Shown one piece after another: positions 1 through 9,713 of a DNA stretch of 62,656 bases. Each line of letters starts with the position of its first letter. Position 1 is the stretch's first letter. The notes beneath the pieces are model-generated. The model searched no databases. It saw nothing but the letters and a program-made list of their open reading frames with translations, and was not told the origin of the DNA. The DNA is taken from positions 1 to 62,656 of the IMG/VR virus record IMGVR_UViG_3300025141_013570, one strand, 5' to 3'. The DNA is from a virus. A program made the position numbers and the translations under genes.

Positions 1-738
1 GAGTACGCCGTTTTGGTTCTTGTCCTGTAGGCGGACGACAAGTGTGCCCGTTACATAAAAGTCTAGTCGGACGGAGCCGGGCTTAATCTTAGAACCGTAA
101 AATATAGTCGGTACACAAACCAAGCCTACTTGAATATCTTCAAAGTTACGTCTTAATAACGACGAAGAATACGCATAATGCGGACTTAAATAAGTGTAAT
201 GATTTAAGGTATTCTTAAGCGCTCTCAAATGAGATACAGACCCAGAATACGCGACCTCGATACCGTTGCCCTCTGTTTCGCTTAAGATTGGGGTGGTATA
301 ACGAGCAGTGGTAGTGTTGTAGTATTCCTTTGTAATTCGAGATGTGTAGGGGAAACTTCCTGTAAACACCTCTCCGATCTCGCCTTTGTTAAACGCCGTC
401 GAGGTCACAGAGTTAAATGCGAGGCGAGTTGCGTCCTTCACCATAAACTGATATATAAGGCCCGTGTTTTTTACAGACTTAAGGGGCTCAATCTCGCCGG
501 TGGCATCATTTAAAAATTGAGTGATATATCCATTATCCCCAGATTTTCTATCAATATTTAATTCGAAGAGGCTGATACTTCCAGGATCAGTGCACCGGAT
601 GGAACCAGTTAAAGAGCCAGAAAGATTGGGGGTATCATTGTAGTATGCTTGACCATTTGTCATGAAGTATTTTACTTCAGGATAGGTCTTTAGAGTATTT
701 ATGTATACGTCTTTTTCACTAAACTTATAAAACGGCAT
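1..738 (-). CDS. Virion structural protein, partial (C-terminus beyond left edge)
   Basis: The first 246 codons of a gene that runs off the left edge without a stop. I translated it by hand from ATG 738; it opens MPFYKFSEKDVYINTLKTYP. A TAGGAAA Shine-Dalgarno sequence lies five bases before the ATG. The visible part is rich in Ser, Thr, Tyr and Asn and is predicted to be mostly beta strand, with no signal peptide or membrane segment, as is usual for a tail or baseplate component. It is the last visible gene of the virion operon, 51 bases after the preceding gene. I do not recognise a named family, so the structural role is inferred from composition and position. Confidence 0.75.
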   Translation of the reverse strand, partial: MPFYKFSEKDVYINTLKTYPEVKYFMTNGQAYYNDTPNLSGSLTGSIRCTDPGSISLFELNIDRKSGDNGYITQFLNDATGEIEPLKSVKNTGLIYQFMVKDATRLAFNSVTSTAFNKGEIGEVFTGSFPYTSRITKEYYNTTTARYTTPILSETEGNGIEVAYSGSVSHLRALKNTLNHYTYLSPHYAYSSSLLRRNFEDIQVGLVCVPTIFYGSKIKPGSVRLDFYVTGTLVVRLQDKNQNGVL

Positions 739-789
739 CTCAATTTCCTACTGTTATAAGTAGTTTAATATTGCTTTTGAAAGCCGTGA

Positions 790-1881
790 TTAGTAGTCCA
801 GTCTAACTCGGAGTGTAAATTCTGTTGAAGGATCTTTACGTAAGGGCTCTGAAAGCTTTGCAACGGCAAGCAATTCATTGTCGGCAGAATATAGACCAAC
901 AGCTGTTGCATAACTTACCGGCGAATCAGTCGAGTTGTTCTTGACTACCATTTTGCTGGCGCTCAAATAAGTGGGGTTTGCAGAATAATTAAAATCATTG
1001 TGGTTAACCCGGGCAAAATAAATTGTTGAGTTGAGCTCCGTAGTGTTGTTAAACTGAAGATTATGAATACGATGCCTAAAACAATCACAGAAGGTATTAA
1101 TGGTCGAGCCGGTCATTACTGCGGCGACGCCCTCAGTCGTTGGGCTTGAGCCAGCGCCGCCTCGGAAGGGGGCTGCAGTGGTAAGAATTCCGCCGGCGCT
1201 AGATGCCGCAAAAACGGAAGACGAAATAACTGCAATTCCAGCCTGATAGTAGATAAGGCCGGCCTTAATACCGCCGCCTCCGGCTAGAGCCGCAAGAGGT
1301 GTCCCCTTGGTATCTTGAGCAAAAAGAATGCCGTACTCGCCGGCGGGAGAATTAACCTTAAAGCCATTCGAACCACTTGCGTCTGTTAATTTAATTCGAG
1401 TGTTAAATGGCGCCGTATAAGAGGTTCCAGTGCCAAGCTCTAGGGTAAAGCTTCCCTTCTTAATTTCATCCTTGGAAAGGAGACGCGCGAGATTGATGAA
1501 AACACAGTCGGTACTCTTGGTACCTCCGGTTAAATCTCCGTCCTGATCAAAGGTGCGAAGGGCGCCGTCCTGATCAAACCCAGCAAGAACCTGGGCCATT
1601 TCGTTATAGATATTAATCTTTTTGGCATTTTGCGTATTTGCAGAAGCAGAAATTCGAGAAGAGTTGGCATACCCCGTTGTTAAATCTAGAATATGGTTGG
1701 CCGACGAACTCAAATAGGGGTAATCGTAAACACTCTGAAACATTCCGTGGGAGTAGGTCTTAATATTACTCGTTCCGTATGTTCCGGAAACGATGGAAGC
1801 AGTGATTGGAATCGCTTCGTGTAACAGATTTCTAGTGGATACTATATCTTTTGGATCAATTATTTTAAATGAAGATGCCAT
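790..1881 (-). CDS. Virion structural protein (363 aa)
   Basis: A 363-residue Ser/Ala/Gly/Thr-rich protein starting MASSFKIIDPKDIVSTRNLL. It has long Gly/Ala stretches in the middle, for example LAGGGGIKAG. The C-terminal section (about residues 310-363) contains VGLYSADNELLAVAKLSEPL and ends TLRVRLDY. That tail resembles the end of a beta-rich structural protein common in large marine myophages, a family I know only as structural and without a defined role. There is no signal peptide. It lies 11 bases after the 327-residue structural gene and 51 before the partial gene. Function beyond virion or tail component is not assignable. Confidence 0.75.
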   Translation of the reverse strand: MASSFKIIDPKDIVSTRNLLHEAIPITASIVSGTYGTSNIKTYSHGMFQSVYDYPYLSSSANHILDLTTGYANSSRISASANTQNAKKINIYNEMAQVLAGFDQDGALRTFDQDGDLTGGTKSTDCVFINLARLLSKDEIKKGSFTLELGTGTSYTAPFNTRIKLTDASGSNGFKVNSPAGEYGILFAQDTKGTPLAALAGGGGIKAGLIYYQAGIAVISSSVFAASSAGGILTTAAPFRGGAGSSPTTEGVAAVMTGSTINTFCDCFRHRIHNLQFNNTTELNSTIYFARVNHNDFNYSANPTYLSASKMVVKNNSTDSPVSYATAVGLYSADNELLAVAKLSEPLRKDPSTEFTLRVRLDY

Positions 1882-1892
1882 TATCTAATTCC

Positions 1893-2876
1893 TTAATTTA
1901 ATTTCACAAACCTAATCGGTATGTCTAGGCTATAACCTGTGTTAACGCCGGAAACCCGGATTGTAGAATCAATAAATTTATAAGCGTTATTAGCTGGATT
2001 TAAAGAGGAGCCCGCCGTTGCACTATTCGCAATGGTGGCTGTTCCAACAGAACCAAGCTGGGTAAACAAAAAGTCGCTGTTTCTCAATTCAAGACTGGCG
2101 CCGACTCTAAAAGAAAGACGCGTGCCGCGGGGGCCCGATATGCTAGAAGCCACGGTTGCGCCGAGATTATTAACATAGCCCCTACCTTGGCCTCCGCCCA
2201 CCAAATAATAATTAGCAACGCCATCATCATCTAAAAAGGCATACGTAGCCGGTGCTAGCTGAACGTTCGATGCAGCGTTTTTAGACTCTACTGACGATAC
2301 ATTATCTGCTGTGGGGAAAATCTGTGCCAATCGATTATCAACCTGTATGATGTACTGATTTTCAACAAGCTGATCGCTTAACGGATCTTCTTTTGCTAGC
2401 TCGTTGGTATTGAGGCCTTGGTCTAATCTAATATGAGAAGGATCATCCGATGGTCGGTATCCATTAAGAAGGCCAGCGCCGAGAGCGGCTCCAAATCCAG
2501 TTTCGACAGACTTCTTATCTACTGGTACAACAAAGGACCCATTAGCATTTTGCTCGGACCCAAGACCAGCCTGCGTGAAGAGTCTCATTACTGGAAGATA
2601 TAATAAATCATTATCATTGATCGTAAGAAGTCGAGACTTCATGCTCGACATATTGTTGGTAAACGCCTCTAATACAGGCGTCTGTAGAATACTCAAATCA
2701 TAATAGGCGGAGCCGCTGATATTATTCTTATCATACAGTCCATAATCAATTTCGTCGTCGCCCAAAGCAAATTTGTCGACTTTAAAACTGCCGTCTCCTC
2801 TCGCAAGGCGGAGACGCCCCGTGTCAGTTAGCACTGCATCAAGTATAATATCACCTGAATTATCTAGAAAACTCAT
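1893..2876 (-). CDS. Virion structural protein with LT-G/DDEI N-terminal motif (327 aa)
   Basis: The first 45 residues carry a motif with L16-T17, G20, L24, G27 and then FALGDDEIDY. The 331-residue protein at 9714-10709 has the same motif with L16, T17, G20, L24 and G27 at identical positions, followed by YAFFDDEILY. The two are therefore probably built on one N-terminal module. The rest (about 60-327) is mixed beta/loop with no recognised enzyme motif. Translation starts at ATG 2876 behind an AGAGAGAGG ribosome-binding site. A likely role is a tail or baseplate subunit placed through the shared module; this is inference from operon position. Confidence 0.75.
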   Translation of the reverse strand: MSFLDNSGDIILDAVLTDTGRLRLARGDGSFKVDKFALGDDEIDYGLYDKNNISGSAYYDLSILQTPVLEAFTNNMSSMKSRLLTINDNDLLYLPVMRLFTQAGLGSEQNANGSFVVPVDKKSVETGFGAALGAGLLNGYRPSDDPSHIRLDQGLNTNELAKEDPLSDQLVENQYIIQVDNRLAQIFPTADNVSSVESKNAASNVQLAPATYAFLDDDGVANYYLVGGGQGRGYVNNLGATVASSISGPRGTRLSFRVGASLELRNSDFLFTQLGSVGTATIANSATAGSSLNPANNAYKFIDSTIRVSGVNTGYSLDIPIRFVKLN

Positions 2877-2925
2877 ATCTTTCTAACCTCTCTCTCTATA
2901 AATAGTGAATAAATAATTATTATTC

Positions 2926-4266
2926 CTATGGAATGACAACTCCTGTATTTTTAAATGTAACATTTAGATCAATCTTCCGGCCGGTTTTTTTACTAGTTAC
3001 TCGAATTTTAAACTTTTTATCCCAGACGGCGTCTGCCATGGCACCCAATAAATTGGGCGTCGGTTCCTCGTTGATGCCTATAACGGTAGGAACATTCAGA
3101 CCACTATCATAAATGGTTTGTTCTCCTATAGGCTCGATGGCGAGAAAGCGCTTGCCAATCTTTTTATAATTATATTTAGCGGCCTTAAGATTGATGGCCC
3201 TGCTCGTAAGATACATTTGGCCTCTGTTGTCTACAATCTCTACTTCGTAAATATAAGTGGGATTAGATAAATTCTCATGAATGTCAACGGCGCGCGCGCA
3301 ATAATAATATTTTTGATTTGGAGAAATTGTGTCCACGTATGCAGCGGCCGTAGAATATTTATCTGGGCCAACCCTAGCCTCGATAATACCGCCCACAGAC
3401 GAATTTTCAAAACTACCGTAACCAGTAGGAGGAAGGTCACCGCGAATTCTAAACAACTCGTATCGACGAACTGGGTCATCACTGCGATACTGAAGTTTCT
3501 TTAAGTCTGGGGATGCAAGGGCGGACGGATCAAGAGTAATACCGTGTTGGGCCATATACTCATCTAGAATAAAGGAAACATCATTTTGCTGCAAAACAAC
3601 CGGCTTGGCGGTCATCTCCCCGGCTGTAGAATTGAACAGTAAGAGTAGCCGGTTATTCACCCCCACATATGGTACAAAAACTAAATCCGGGGGCATCGGC
3701 GGTCTATCTTGTATAATAGTTGACACCTCTGCGTAGGGAGTAAGGAGGCCGACGACATTTCGATTGTTAATAACGGTTACTTCAGCCACCGGAGGCTCCC
3801 CCCCTCCAGGGAGAGTGCCTTGGTTGCCGGCGAACCCATGAACCCCGCTGCGGAACAGCAAACTAAAACTAATGTTCTCTTCATTATATATGCGGTACTG
3901 AACTGTCAACTCTCCGCCTAGGCGGGCATTTAGGATAGTTTCGTGACCGGCGGTTGGTGTGAAACTAATTTCTGTCCCGGGGCTACTCGAAGCTAGGTCC
4001 GACGCGACTATGGGGCGCAATCTAGCGTCTATATAATAGCGCGTAGGGGTGCGCCCACTTTCATAGGCATCGTCAAGAGCTTGTTGAATTCTTTCTACTA
4101 AACCATACACCGAAATAGTTTCATTTTCGGTAAAAGAAATAGGACCAACAGAAAACTCTCCCTGCACCATGGAAACATCATCATGTTCGTTAGGAACATG
4201 CTCTGGGTCTGGTTGCTCGGTGAGGTCTGCGGATTCGCTTATATCCAAGAACCAATAGAAACTCAT
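2926..4266 (-). CDS. Tail/baseplate structural protein with FN3-like segment (446 aa)
   Basis: A 446-residue protein with an acidic N-terminus (residues 8-35, rich in Asp/Glu). A central section around 190-350 looks like one or two fibronectin-III-type beta sandwiches: it contains YELFRIRG and later YYYCARAVDIHENLSNPTYI. The C-terminal 60 residues are basic (KKFKIRVTSKKTGRKIDLNV). The ATG at 4266 overlaps the upstream stop by one base (TAATG), so translation is probably coupled to the 813-residue gene. No catalytic motif is visible. It probably belongs to the outer baseplate or fibre-attachment set together with the two large genes upstream. Confidence 0.7.
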   Translation of the reverse strand: MSFYWFLDISESADLTEQPDPEHVPNEHDDVSMVQGEFSVGPISFTENETISVYGLVERIQQALDDAYESGRTPTRYYIDARLRPIVASDLASSSPGTEISFTPTAGHETILNARLGGELTVQYRIYNEENISFSLLFRSGVHGFAGNQGTLPGGGEPPVAEVTVINNRNVVGLLTPYAEVSTIIQDRPPMPPDLVFVPYVGVNNRLLLLFNSTAGEMTAKPVVLQQNDVSFILDEYMAQHGITLDPSALASPDLKKLQYRSDDPVRRYELFRIRGDLPPTGYGSFENSSVGGIIEARVGPDKYSTAAAYVDTISPNQKYYYCARAVDIHENLSNPTYIYEVEIVDNRGQMYLTSRAINLKAAKYNYKKIGKRFLAIEPIGEQTIYDSGLNVPTVIGINEEPTPNLLGAMADAVWDKKFKIRVTSKKTGRKIDLNVTFKNTGVVIP

Positions 4267-6707
4267 TAGTTGCCCCCAAACATCTGATTTAGTAGATTAG
4301 GGGCTATGGTCGTTGAGGTGGAAGAAGGGCCGGTAGCCTGGGCTGACGCGGGCGATTGCATCTGCCCCGCTGCCATCCCCGGGCCGCCGCCGGATGGAGC
4401 ATAGGAGCCCGCTGCAAGGCCCGGGCCGGCAGATGATTTGGTATCTATGGCAACTGCGTACTGCGGAACCGGGACTGTCGGTAAAATCAAGCCCTGTCCG
4501 ACGGCACCGCCGGATTCATTTCCAGTAAAACCAAACCCTTCTTTTATGGTAAGTTTTAAATTTTGTAGCTGGGTCGCGTCATCTGAGTCATCACCGGCGC
4601 GAACAAACCCTGTGCCGCCATTAAAAATACTAGCAAAAGCGCTTTCCGGCAATGCACCAAAAGTCGGAGGCATCTTAAAAATATAATAGCCGGTCTGTAT
4701 CGATGGATTGTCAGAAGGGCCCTCAATGCCCACAGAAGAATAAGAGAGATCTTCGTCATCGGGCGTATATTGTTTAATTTGTGCGTCGACGAGGTCATCT
4801 AAAATATACTCTGGTGATGGTTCCCTATAAAATCCTAGAGCATTTCCTACCGCTCTACCATTTCCGGCAACAATAGAATAATATAACTTGAGATCTTCGT
4901 ACGAATATTTGTTTCCAAATACTAGGCGAACCTGTTTAATAGAGTAATGATACCTAACTCCATACTTTACTTGAGAATCAATATAATGTATTTCCTTGTT
5001 AAGTGGAAAAGATTTAGAAATAAAGAAAGTCTGTATGGGCTCGCTTAAGGCGCCCGAGGACGCGTCGACTACCCTCTTCTCTATAACATATAATACCGGC
5101 TCGTTGTAACATCTTTTATTATCATAAATCATTGGAAATTTACGATCAGGGTACTGAACGTCGCCGGCATCGTGCATTTCCCGAAATGCGTTAACACCGC
5201 TATTATCTATTGCCAACGGAAATTGATTGTAGTTTCGTATAAGAATAAAATTATCATCATCCTTGGTGGCATTTTCCTCAATCCTATCCACCAAGGCCTC
5301 AATGCGACTACCGGTCTCAATATCAGCCAAAAACTCTTCAAGCCCAAAATATGAAGTTTGCACCTTCGTTTGAACGTCTAGATTATAGTCCTGTGGTGAA
5401 GTCGCGCTTAATCGAGTTACCGACCGAGCCTTAAAATTAAGCTGGGCGCCCGTCCCGTAATCCATTCCAAAATTTTGAACAATATATAGTTGTAAAATAT
5501 CTATAAATTTATCTCCGGTTCCGGCGCCGTAGTTGAGATCGAGATCTTCCATGACAGTTGAAAGGAATGAGCGGCGATTTAGGTAATCGCCATTCTGGTC
5601 GTCCACCGCATCATAATCAGTTCCAATAGTAATTTTATTATAAAAAGTTAAGTTTTTTAAGCCGGATGACTCGTCATCACGAACAGCTAAATCCTCCAGC
5701 ACATTAAGATCTGAATTTAGAATTACAATATTTTTATACTTGTCATCAAAGTCCGATTGGATACTCTGGAGGCTATTGTTCGAGTTGATCTGGCTTATCC
5801 CTTTACTATAAAGCGTATAAAATTGAGTTGTTTTTGATTCGGTAAAGCTGCCCTCCTGGCCCTCGACAGACTGGAACCAAGGATCTGGCTCTTCGTCATT
5901 ATCAATATTTATATTTTGAAGCGCGCCGGCGAGTGTAATTTGATCGAAGTAATCCTGTGAATTAACTGTTGATCCGGTGTTGCGAATTTCGGATTCTAAA
6001 CAATAGAAATTAGGGAGCATAGGCTCCGACGCAGCTAGAGAGGCAACCTCGTACGGTGGTGAAGTAGCAGCATAATAATTGTAAACTGATTCTACATTCA
6101 ATGTCATGCCACTCTTATTCTTGATCGCCTTGTTTGCAGATGGCTTCGTATAATAGAAGGTATGATCGAGATAGGACTCTCCTGTATTAAAAATAGGACT
6201 AATAGGTGTGGTCCAATAGGTCGCCCCAGTTTTAAGATAGTGCTTCCATTGAGGGTCGCCCTCGTAGATGCCGGCCTCTTCGACGACCTTGCGTAAGAAG
6301 TTTTTTGTTCGCTCCCCACCGTGCATCAACTGATTCCATTTAGCGTTGTCCAACTCAATAATATATTTGCAAGAAAGGGGACCCAGCTGCTCCATTAAGG
6401 CTTCAGCAGTGGTACCAGCGGGTTCTATAACCGTAGGTACAAGAGGAATCGTCCCTACTTGATCTCGCCACCACTGGCTGGGCAGATTGGTGGAGGCATA
6501 GTTTTTAAAATTTTTACCTCGGGTGCTGTCATATTCAGTCCAATACCTTCCCATAACTCCCCGGAACCTGTCCGACGTGCCCCATGAAGAGCGTAGCGCA
6601 TAATTGTACGTCGACCCTGCTTTGCGCCGGCGCCGGTGGAGGCCAAGCTGACTAGTATTAACCAGCAGTTGAGAGTCTTTGAATCCGGGGTTTTGCGCGC
6701 CAGACAT
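4266..6707 (-). CDS. Large virion structural protein (813 aa)
   Basis: An 813-residue protein. I place the start at ATG 6707, which overlaps the upstream TGA by one base and follows AAGGGGAGC; a TTG at 6710 is the only longer option. Residues 4-10 read AQNPGFK, an exact match to an internal segment of the upstream 1001-residue protein. About 540-660 is FN3-like (KYGVRYHYSIKQVRLVFGNK). The last 75 residues are low-complexity Gly/Pro/Ala/Ser/Thr (AAGSYAPSGGGPGMAAGQ), a flexible tail. No enzyme signature was found. It is probably a tail or baseplate component working with its two neighbours. Confidence 0.7.
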   Translation of the reverse strand: MSGAQNPGFKDSQLLVNTSQLGLHRRRRKAGSTYNYALRSSWGTSDRFRGVMGRYWTEYDSTRGKNFKNYASTNLPSQWWRDQVGTIPLVPTVIEPAGTTAEALMEQLGPLSCKYIIELDNAKWNQLMHGGERTKNFLRKVVEEAGIYEGDPQWKHYLKTGATYWTTPISPIFNTGESYLDHTFYYTKPSANKAIKNKSGMTLNVESVYNYYAATSPPYEVASLAASEPMLPNFYCLESEIRNTGSTVNSQDYFDQITLAGALQNINIDNDEEPDPWFQSVEGQEGSFTESKTTQFYTLYSKGISQINSNNSLQSIQSDFDDKYKNIVILNSDLNVLEDLAVRDDESSGLKNLTFYNKITIGTDYDAVDDQNGDYLNRRSFLSTVMEDLDLNYGAGTGDKFIDILQLYIVQNFGMDYGTGAQLNFKARSVTRLSATSPQDYNLDVQTKVQTSYFGLEEFLADIETGSRIEALVDRIEENATKDDDNFILIRNYNQFPLAIDNSGVNAFREMHDAGDVQYPDRKFPMIYDNKRCYNEPVLYVIEKRVVDASSGALSEPIQTFFISKSFPLNKEIHYIDSQVKYGVRYHYSIKQVRLVFGNKYSYEDLKLYYSIVAGNGRAVGNALGFYREPSPEYILDDLVDAQIKQYTPDDEDLSYSSVGIEGPSDNPSIQTGYYIFKMPPTFGALPESAFASIFNGGTGFVRAGDDSDDATQLQNLKLTIKEGFGFTGNESGGAVGQGLILPTVPVPQYAVAIDTKSSAGPGLAAGSYAPSGGGPGMAAGQMQSPASAQATGPSSTSTTIAPNLLNQMFGGN

Positions 6708-9700
6708 CAATAGCTCCCCTTGCTTCTAGAGCGAGAAGTCTTCATACGGCGTTTGCCTCCGGGCTTTGAAGGACCGGCACTTTTTATCTTACGGCCTGCG
6801 GGGGGCGGCCCCTCAATGGAAGACCTAGTGTATGTGACGTCCACTGCGCCAACCGAGTCTTCAATATTTAGAGAAACTTGTTTCATATCTCGGGACATTT
6901 TTCTATAGAACGAATCCATTGTATCTTTATAGTTCTTTTCGGGGGCTACAGGCTTAAAACCATGTTTTGGGCTGTGTAACATAAAAAGGCTGTCATAATT
7001 ATCCACCTTATACTTATTTTCTATCTTAAGATTGTTAGTAAGGGGAACTATTCGACATAAGACTGAGCTCCCGCGTTCCTGGAATCTTTTAAATTTCTCT
7101 AGATTTAGGCGCCGCCAACGAGGCGCGCGCATATTCAAGATGTCTTGGCTTTTGACAAATCCATCGAAATATTGAACCTCCACCAAGGAGCCAAAATTTA
7201 TTGCATTTCCAAAATTACTATTAAATTCAAAATTGGCGGGAGTTGAAGCCATACACTCGGCCGCCAAGGAGCCTGCCGTTGGATCTCCCAAGGAAACAGA
7301 AGGAGGAATTTTTGCTTTCTTAACAAACCCAACAGAAGCGCCTTCTATAAGTGCAGCTGCCAAGCCAGTTGTATTAAAGGCCGAAATCTTATCTTCTTTG
7401 GCTTTCGCCCCAATTCCCGTCTCTAGTGAGCCGCTTACTCGGGCTTCGCCAATAAGATTCTCTTTAGTAAAAGAGTTCGACCCCGAAATATAGTCATCGG
7501 AGAACCTCGTGACTTCTTCGAGCGGGACTGCGCTCACTAGCAGTCTGCTTAAGGGGGTTGAGTTGGGGACCGCAGAAATCCCTGCGTATCCCATAATCTT
7601 TGTGACCTGTTCATTATAAACTTTTTTAGATTTATTAGAGGGGATATCGCTAGCGATACCTTTAAAACCGGGGTTTTGTGCGGCTTCTAATATGCCATTT
7701 CCATCCGATTGCGCAAGAGAAAGCTTTTCTGTTTCTACTGTACTTCCCTGTAATATTATTCTTCTTGGACTCATAAACCCAAACTTATTGACCCCAGGAT
7801 CGTTGGGGCGCGGGACCTTATATTTGTCCAACTCGCGATCTATGCGATACTTGTAATCATCATAAGTCATCAGGGTAATACTTCCCCCATCATTAATTTT
7901 TTGAACATCCAAATAATCAGTACCTTGTGTAAATTTTAGATTACCTTGTTCATAAACTTGTGTAAATTCATGATGGATCACATTTTTTCTGTTGGTCGAA
8001 CTCTGCGAGTTTAATTTGGAGCGAACACTGAACGACCCTGCGCTAGCAGCAGTAGTCGGAGGACTATAAGTTCGCTTAAGATTCGTGCTGAACTCTCGCA
8101 CCATCTTGGACAGGGCTCTCATCGCATTTATATCACCGTTCGCAGGATTAGCCTGCGCAATTAAATTTTTTCTCCACTCTAGAGAACTATACTCTCCAAA
8201 TGCGGAATCGCCAAATATAAATTCTACGGCAGCAACATAAGAATTAATAAGTCTTTTCCACTGCTTATATACTGCCTGTGTTCTGGTGCGGTCTCTCTTG
8301 ATGCGGGCCTTAATATTAAACCCCTTCTCCCCCATCGAATCTACTGCTGCAAGGAACTTATTATAGTCAGCTATGCGCCTATCTAGGGCCTTAACCAGCC
8401 GGGATGCGGCGGAGACGGTCTCGTCCACAACATCTATCTCGACTCTATATTGCCAAGTGCCCCCCTGTTCGTGCACAATTGATTCATCTAGGCCGGCGAA
8501 CGTTCTAATATTATCTTCAAGAGATTCAAAACTAATTGGCTTCAAATTGCCTCGCGTTGTCGATGCCACCAGTTTAGTAGACGCCTGTGGCAGTTTAGTG
8601 GATGAGCCGGCCACCGATATTTTCCCTCCCGTCAGCATCGTTGGTTTCCTATTACCCGGCATAAGTGCTTCGCGATATATACGAACATCTTCTATTCTGA
8701 AGCAACTCTGCAAGGATATGGGGTTCTGAATAAAGTGTCCAAGTTTTGTATTTTCCTGCACCAACCGAGCATAGTCCAGAGAAAAGAGAAGCTTTAGTCC
8801 CTTGGTTGATCGAGAATACGTACATTCTGAAATAGTGCTCGGGCGAGTGGTGATTTTAGCTATGGTTCTCATTTGCTTCTGAAGTCGCGGAGATGTTATA
8901 TCAGCAGATTTAGGGGAGGAACTAAATCGTAACTTCCTAACAGAATTAATAAATCTTAAATCTTGAATTTTTTGATTAGAAACGGGCTCTGTATTCAGCC
9001 GGACCCAATGGATGCCGCTCATTGCAATATGCCCTAGCTTTTTAGTATAGCGCATAGGGCCCGCATAGACATCACCGCGATCGCCAAACTGGGCCGAGTT
9101 GTCTGCCAACCTAAAAATCGTGGTTGTTAGGGGGCTCTTCCCTTTAGACAGAATGACTTCGATGCATGGGTCGCCTACCTTCATCGCTTTAAGTGATCGA
9201 CTCACTCCCGACTTTGAAACAGACTGTGGGTCCGTAGCGTATGCAGCAAAATAGGCCGATAAGTTGCCCCCATACTTGTGCAGATTCTTAAAGGAGCACC
9301 GGTGCGAGAAAACTAAAGGCTTTTTTAAGATGACGATGTCTTTCTCACTCTCTATGGGGGCATACTGGATATTATCTTTTCTCTTATCTGGCTTTAAATA
9401 TTTCTTTTTGACGGTGGGCCCAACCGGCTTGTGAGGAGTGCGGATACAAGCCTTTATACTGAGCATATTATTAAGCATCCATCTAGTTTTAACCTCCGAA
9501 TATGAAAATGCCCCAAAAATCATATAATTACCAGCGAGGAGCTTCTTGCGCGCAGTCTTTCGTGCACGAGGAGTGTTCGGACATTTTATCTGAAGAGACA
9601 AAGACACCTCTATCAATTGGTCTTCGCCTAGGCTGGGGAGGATCTTTATCTTTTCTACGAACACAGCTGGAAGACTGTTTTTTGTCATGAATGTTCCTGC

Positions 9701-9712
9701 AGCAGTTTTCAT
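6707..9712 (-). CDS. Large virion structural protein (1001 aa)
   Basis: A 1001-residue protein. The open frame extends to 9751, but ATG 9712 is preferred because it falls just after the upstream stop (9716-9714) and has GAGGAA upstream. The N-terminal 140 residues are basic, and the C-terminus is strongly basic (KRRMKTSRSRSKGSY). About residues 430-560 are helical and charged, and may form a coiled segment. Residues 678-684 are AQNPGFK, repeated at the N-terminus of the next protein. It has no known catalytic motif. The basic ends and large size suit a scaffold-like baseplate or tail protein; this is inference. Confidence 0.7.
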   Translation of the reverse strand: MKTAAGTFMTKNSLPAVFVEKIKILPSLGEDQLIEVSLSLQIKCPNTPRARKTARKKLLAGNYMIFGAFSYSEVKTRWMLNNMLSIKACIRTPHKPVGPTVKKKYLKPDKRKDNIQYAPIESEKDIVILKKPLVFSHRCSFKNLHKYGGNLSAYFAAYATDPQSVSKSGVSRSLKAMKVGDPCIEVILSKGKSPLTTTIFRLADNSAQFGDRGDVYAGPMRYTKKLGHIAMSGIHWVRLNTEPVSNQKIQDLRFINSVRKLRFSSSPKSADITSPRLQKQMRTIAKITTRPSTISECTYSRSTKGLKLLFSLDYARLVQENTKLGHFIQNPISLQSCFRIEDVRIYREALMPGNRKPTMLTGGKISVAGSSTKLPQASTKLVASTTRGNLKPISFESLEDNIRTFAGLDESIVHEQGGTWQYRVEIDVVDETVSAASRLVKALDRRIADYNKFLAAVDSMGEKGFNIKARIKRDRTRTQAVYKQWKRLINSYVAAVEFIFGDSAFGEYSSLEWRKNLIAQANPANGDINAMRALSKMVREFSTNLKRTYSPPTTAASAGSFSVRSKLNSQSSTNRKNVIHHEFTQVYEQGNLKFTQGTDYLDVQKINDGGSITLMTYDDYKYRIDRELDKYKVPRPNDPGVNKFGFMSPRRIILQGSTVETEKLSLAQSDGNGILEAAQNPGFKGIASDIPSNKSKKVYNEQVTKIMGYAGISAVPNSTPLSRLLVSAVPLEEVTRFSDDYISGSNSFTKENLIGEARVSGSLETGIGAKAKEDKISAFNTTGLAAALIEGASVGFVKKAKIPPSVSLGDPTAGSLAAECMASTPANFEFNSNFGNAINFGSLVEVQYFDGFVKSQDILNMRAPRWRRLNLEKFKRFQERGSSVLCRIVPLTNNLKIENKYKVDNYDSLFMLHSPKHGFKPVAPEKNYKDTMDSFYRKMSRDMKQVSLNIEDSVGAVDVTYTRSSIEGPPPAGRKIKSAGPSKPGGKRRMKTSRSRSKGSY

Positions 9713-9713
9713 T

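Noticed and set aside
739-789. Terminator-like GCTTT/AAAGC inverted repeat between the last two visible structural genes
   Set aside because: The stem is only four to five base pairs and has no T-tract.
2897-2904. TATAAATA resembling a T4 late promoter, on the plus strand
   Set aside because: There is no plus-strand gene to serve; it lies in a short intergenic stretch between minus-strand genes.
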